NCBI RefSeq assembly: GCF_900197575.1
Contig: NZ_FZLN01000003.1
Span: 186,001-250,000 of the forward strand
Length of the DNA: 64,000 nt
Source: Acinetobacter apis
GTDB lineage: Bacteria; Pseudomonadota; Gammaproteobacteria; Pseudomonadales; Moraxellaceae
Direction: 5' to 3'
The notes below the pieces were generated by a model that saw only the letters and a list, made by a program, of their open reading frames with translations, made no database searches and had not been told where the DNA came from. The translations under genes were made by a program, and so were the position numbers. Below, one piece after another: positions 60,319-64,000 of the stretch; the stretch's first letter is position 1, and the number at the start of each line of letters is the position of its first letter.

Positions 60319-62611
60319 ATTCACTTTTATTTGGGTAATTATTTTACTCATTATTGGTCTTTTGACAGCCATATTATGGATGAATGAGCGTGTTCATATT
60401 CAAGCAAATATTTTTGCTTTGCTTCCAAAAGCTGAACAAAATGTGAGTGTACAAAACACACAACGTTATATGGGTGACCAATTAAATCAGAAAGTATTTC
60501 TTGTACTTGATGCAAAAGACGAACATTCACTGAATCAAGCCACTCAATTGATCACACAAGCGGCCAAACATACCAACGAATTAGAGCCGATACACCATCA
60601 ATTTGATACAGCGCAGTTTGGTCAAACTTTGTTTAAACATCGTGTAGGCTTGTTAAGCCAAGCAGATATTGACCGATTACAACATCAAGATTATGCATTT
60701 TTGATTGAACAAAGTGTATTGCAATTTGCAAGCCCTGGCATACCACTGACAGCAGAACTGTTAAAACAAGATCCATTGTTATTATTTCCCCGATATTTAA
60801 TGGGGTTAAGTGAATTACAAACACAAAATAATGTACGTTTAGAGCAGGGTTTTGCCACTATTCAAGATGATAAAGGTTACTCTCGGCTCATTGTTTTAGA
60901 GTTGAAAAATAGTCCTTATAATATTGATTACCAAGAAAAAGTAATGCAGTGGATTGGTTTGCAAAAACAAGGGCTTGCTTCACTTTCTGTTCAAAGTCAT
61001 TGGACAGGAACATTGATCTTTGCAAGCTTTGGTACCCAGTCTGCACAAAATGAAATTTCAACTATTGGTTTGGGCTCAAGTTTAGGTTTGATTGGTCTAG
61101 TTTGGTTTGGTTTTCGTTCTTTACGCCCGATGCTCACAGAGTTTATTGCTGTAAGTAGTGGTTCATTGGTGGCTTTTTTTGTTACCCATTCAATATTTGG
61201 TGAAATTCATCTGATGACATTGGTCTTTGGGGCCAGTCTTATAGGCGTTTGTGTTGATTTTTCTTTTTACTTTATGGCGTTACAGTCTCAGCATCGGCAG
61301 CATGATGGCTTTACGATTTTAAAACCTTTGCTTCCAAGTTTATTTATGGGACTTATGACCACAATTGTGGCGTATTTAGCACTCAGTTTTTCTCCATTTC
61401 CAGGCTTTAGGCAAATTGCTGTATTTTCCATGGTGGGTTTGGCCGCAGCTTGGATTACGAGTATTTTACTCTTACCAAGATTACCTGCATTAAATGCAAA
61501 TTCCGCATTGCAACGTTTGTCTTGGATTGGAGATATAAGGACTAAGTTTCAAGAAAAGAAAATATTACGTTTGAGTGCTATTTTTTTCATTGTAATAACT
61601 GGGGTGTGGGGAATTTACCACATCAAAGTGAATGATGATGTACGTAATTTACAAAGCATGAATGATCAACTCAAGCAAGAAGATCGCTATATTCGTGAAC
61701 GGTTTGTACAACCTCAAACAACAGATTATTTCATTATTGAAGGACAAAATGTTGCTCAACTTGAGCAAGACTTAATCACAAAACTTAAAACATTAAAAAT
61801 AAAAGGGGATGTTGAGAACTTTCAAGCATTGGGTCAATGGCTACCGACAGCTCAACAGCAAAATGAGAATAAAAGACAACTCATGAATTTGCCACGTAGT
61901 ATGTTAGAAGATTATGCACTTGCAACCAATACGCCTATCGAAGATATTTTAGTATGGCAAAAACAGTTAGATAGTCAGCCAATATTGAGCATTGCAGATA
62001 TGCAGATGCACCCTTTATTTTTCTTACAGCAAAATAAAAATATACGACTGGTATTGGTACGAGGCAAACCAAGTGTTCTTCATGCTTTGCAGACATCACA
62101 GATTCACTATCAACAGCCAATACAAACATTATCAGACATGTTTAAAGACCATAGGCAGCAGGCAACCAAACTTTTGCTTTATGCATTGATTGGACTTGCC
62201 ATTGGGCTTGGTGTGATTTATGGCTTTCATTCGATTGTTCCGCTTATGCTACCTGTCAGTATGGCATTGCTTACCACATTTGCAATTCAATCATTTTTAG
62301 GCGTGCAAATAAATTTATTTAGCCTAATGGGGACATTTCTTATTCTTGGAATTGGTGTAGATTACGCTATTTTTTATCGCCATGGACATGATCATAGCAA
62401 CGTTGTAGGAATGGCATTATTTCTATGCATGTTGTCGACATTGTTAGGCTTTGGCTTACTGTCTTTTAGCAATACATATGCCATTCATTGTTTTGGTTTA
62501 ACTGTGTTGCTCGGGGTTATTTTTTCATTTGTGTATGCCACATTATTTACGGTCTCTGACCAATATCACCAAGTTCTCAAGGATTTAAAAAAGGGGAAAA
62601 ATTATGATTGA
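60281..62611 (+). CDS. MMPL/RND-family exporter (APE cluster)
   Basis: A 776-residue inner-membrane transporter of the RND/MMPL type. One N-terminal span, a periplasmic domain, then five spans (from about 265), a second periplasmic domain and a last block of spans (from about 630) form the two-fold repeat. It would extract the aryl polyene lipid from the inner membrane. It starts inside the LolA-like gene (38-base overlap); the ATG at 60293 is an alternative. Neither start has a strong ribosome site, so translation may be coupled. Confidence 0.88.
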   Translation: MYKNMHFSNWQNKFTFIWVIILLIIGLLTAILWMNERVHIQANIFALLPKAEQNVSVQNTQRYMGDQLNQKVFLVLDAKDEHSLNQATQLITQAAKHTNELEPIHHQFDTAQFGQTLFKHRVGLLSQADIDRLQHQDYAFLIEQSVLQFASPGIPLTAELLKQDPLLLFPRYLMGLSELQTQNNVRLEQGFATIQDDKGYSRLIVLELKNSPYNIDYQEKVMQWIGLQKQGLASLSVQSHWTGTLIFASFGTQSAQNEISTIGLGSSLGLIGLVWFGFRSLRPMLTEFIAVSSGSLVAFFVTHSIFGEIHLMTLVFGASLIGVCVDFSFYFMALQSQHRQHDGFTILKPLLPSLFMGLMTTIVAYLALSFSPFPGFRQIAVFSMVGLAAAWITSILLLPRLPALNANSALQRLSWIGDIRTKFQEKKILRLSAIFFIVITGVWGIYHIKVNDDVRNLQSMNDQLKQEDRYIRERFVQPQTTDYFIIEGQNVAQLEQDLITKLKTLKIKGDVENFQALGQWLPTAQQQNENKRQLMNLPRSMLEDYALATNTPIEDILVWQKQLDSQPILSIADMQMHPLFFLQQNKNIRLVLVRGKPSVLHALQTSQIHYQQPIQTLSDMFKDHRQQATKLLLYALIGLAIGLGVIYGFHSIVPLMLPVSMALLTTFAIQSFLGVQINLFSLMGTFLILGIGVDYAIFYRHGHDHSNVVGMALFLCMLSTLLGFGLLSFSNTYAIHCFGLTVLLGVIFSFVYATLFTVSDQYHQVLKDLKKGKNYD

Positions 62612-63890
62612 ACAAACAGATATTGTTATTATTGGGGCTGGGCCTGCAGGCAGTTCAGCCGCAGCATTATTACGAAAAAAAGGCCATGCTGTAACTATTA
62701 TAGAGCGTCAACATTTCCCACGTTTTAGTATTGGGGAGTCATTGTTACCGCAATCTATGGTATTTTTGGACGAAGCAGGATTACTAGATCTTGTACGTCA
62801 AAATGTAGATAAATATGCTTTTCAATATAAAAATGGTGCGAGTTTTTTAAGAGGTCAGCAAACCAGTTTTTATGATTTTAGAAATAAGTTTACTGCAGGG
62901 CCTGGGACCACATGGCAAGTTAGAAGAGCCAATTTTGATCATCTTTTGGCACAAGGTGCACAAGCCTTGGGGGCAGATATTCGCTTTGGTCACGAAGTAC
63001 TTCAGGTTGATGTAGAAAGTGCGAACCCTATATTAACTATTCAAAATGAGCAGCAACAAACCTATCAAATACAGGCTAAGTTTTTATTTGATGCCAGTGG
63101 TTTCGGCCGTGTTTTACCAAAACTCTTAGATTTGGAAAGTCCTTCTAATTTTCCGGTACGCCGTGCATTATTCACGCATATTGAAGATGGTATTACGGAT
63201 CATGATGCTTTTGATCGAGAGAAAATTTTAATTACAGTACATGAAAAGGATAACAGAGCATGGTACTGGACCATTCCATTTGCCGATGGACGCTCATCTT
63301 TTGGTGTGGTTGCAGAACAAGATTTTTTTGATGGCTATGGCTTTGCAGACTCTACGCCTGATGAATTATTAAAGCGCATTTTAGCAGATGATCCTGCTTT
63401 GTCTTTGGTGTTGAAACAGGCAAAATTTGATACGCCCGTAGGTACATTGGTTGGTTATGCGGCAGATGTAAAGCATCTTGCACAACATAATTATGCATTA
63501 TTAGGCAATGCGGGTGAGTTTCTAGATCCTGTATTTTCATCTGGCGTTACTATTGCTTTAAAGTCTTCAAGTTTGGCTGTGCCATTGGTTGAGCGAGTAT
63601 TACAAGGTGATACAGTAGATTGGTTTGAAGAATATGAAAAACCGTTGCGTCAAGGAATTGATGTTTTTCGTGCCTATGTTGAAGCATGGTATACGGGTGA
63701 ATTTCAAGATGTTGTTTTCTCAACGTATCAAAAAAAGAATGTCAATATTCAGAATATGATTTCTTCATTGCTTGCAGGTTATGCATGGGATACCAGTAAT
63801 CCAATACATAGCAATGCAAAGCGCCGTTTAAGTGCTATTGCTGAATATTGCCGAGAAGGTGAAAATGAGAAATTGCATACGCTTTGCTAA
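62604..63890 (+). CDS. Halogenase-like FAD-dependent oxidoreductase (APE cluster)
   Basis: A 428-residue flavoprotein of the tryptophan-halogenase/FAD-monooxygenase superfamily. The FAD-binding GAGPAG is at 11-16, followed by SIGESLLPQS, and a WxWxIP box WYWTIP is at 220-225, the motif that marks flavin-dependent halogenases. Lys76 in QYKNGASF lies where halogenases keep their catalytic lysine (alignment inferred). Similar genes occur in aryl polyene and flexirubin clusters and most lack a proven reaction. A GGGGA site supports the start, which overlaps the exporter by eight bases. Confidence 0.82.
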   Translation: MIEQTDIVIIGAGPAGSSAAALLRKKGHAVTIIERQHFPRFSIGESLLPQSMVFLDEAGLLDLVRQNVDKYAFQYKNGASFLRGQQTSFYDFRNKFTAGPGTTWQVRRANFDHLLAQGAQALGADIRFGHEVLQVDVESANPILTIQNEQQQTYQIQAKFLFDASGFGRVLPKLLDLESPSNFPVRRALFTHIEDGITDHDAFDREKILITVHEKDNRAWYWTIPFADGRSSFGVVAEQDFFDGYGFADSTPDELLKRILADDPALSLVLKQAKFDTPVGTLVGYAADVKHLAQHNYALLGNAGEFLDPVFSSGVTIALKSSSLAVPLVERVLQGDTVDWFEEYEKPLRQGIDVFRAYVEAWYTGEFQDVVFSTYQKKNVNIQNMISSLLAGYAWDTSNPIHSNAKRRLSAIAEYCREGENEKLHTLC

Positions 63891-64000
63891 GATATTGTTA
63901 CTTGTTGGATTAGTTGTGCTTGGTGCTGCTTGCCAAGCACCACAAGTACAGGGGCTTAGATCGGTAGATTGGCAAGTTAAGTCTAGTTATCAGCGCCAAG
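63865..64000 (+). CDS. Lipoprotein, probably DUF3261, cut by window end
   Basis: Partial gene: 45 codons before the window ends. A lipoprotein signal peptide runs MRNCIRFAKILLLVGLVVLG-type with the lipobox GAAC (Cys23), followed by a Gln/Pro linker. A 26-base overlap with the flavoprotein gene shows it belongs to the same operon. Aryl polyene clusters usually carry a DUF3261 outer-membrane lipoprotein at this place, so that is the best guess; too little is present to confirm. Confidence 0.65.
   Translation, partial: MRNCIRFAKILLLVGLVVLGAACQAPQVQGLRSVDWQVKSSYQRQ

Overview
This 64 kb window is bacterial chromosome from a gammaproteobacterium, most likely an Acinetobacter. The evidence is the low G+C, A/T-rich codon use, short gene spacing, the order iscX-ndk-rlmN-pilF-rodZ-ispG-hisS-yfgM-bamB-der typical of gammaproteobacteria, the lipoproteins and outer-membrane assembly factors of a Gram-negative cell, and proteins that look like Acinetobacter versions (FabI, IlvI with a TTG start, a tandem DUF1285/MurI region). 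The genus call rests on recognition, not on a database search.

Layout. (1) 1-4135: a sucrose uptake pair, PTS EIIBC (scrA) and sucrose-6-phosphate hydrolase (scrB), followed by a Cof-type HAD phosphatase. (2) 4138-13931: mostly minus-strand housekeeping genes (Hsp33, a CPA2/Kef-type antiporter, PriA, Lnt with CorC, ETF-ubiquinone oxidoreductase), plus tusA on the plus strand. (3) 14115-21055: plus-strand genes including murI, a stand-alone DUF4062 protein, hemH, a glyoxalase-II-like hydrolase, a divergent TrmB-like methyltransferase, a flavoprotein and crcB, with yacG and a HopJ-family gene on the minus strand. (4) 21529-25361: minus-strand UbiB-like kinase, secB-grxC-rhodanese operon and rsgA; then orn, a BI-1 protein and fabI on the plus strand. 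(5) 27953-37370: a minus-strand macA-macB-tolC-like tripartite pump, then leuS-lptE-holA and a DUF4124 protein. (6) 37855-41115: ilvI-ilvH-ilvC behind a 484 bp leader. (7) 41305-51369: PAP2 phosphatase, iscX, ndk and the rlmN-to-der cluster.

(8) 51998-64000: the most distinctive region. After the der terminator and about 590 bp of very A/T-rich non-coding DNA comes a tightly overlapping plus-strand operon with the content of an aryl polyene (APE) biosynthetic cluster. It runs: ketosynthase-like protein, acyltransferase, two acyl carrier proteins, membrane protein, acyl ligase fused to a hot-dog dehydratase, GT2 glycosyltransferase, LpxL-like acyltransferase, aromatic amino acid ammonia-lyase, 4HBT thioesterase, LolA-like carrier, MMPL exporter, flavoprotein with a halogenase-type WxWxIP motif, and a lipoprotein cut by the window end. 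The expected condensing ketosynthases, ketoreductase and second dehydratase would lie beyond position 64000.

Most of the window is ordinary core genome. The sucrose PTS pair and the APE operon look like accessory modules. No tRNA, rRNA, CRISPR array, insertion sequence or prophage gene was recognised.
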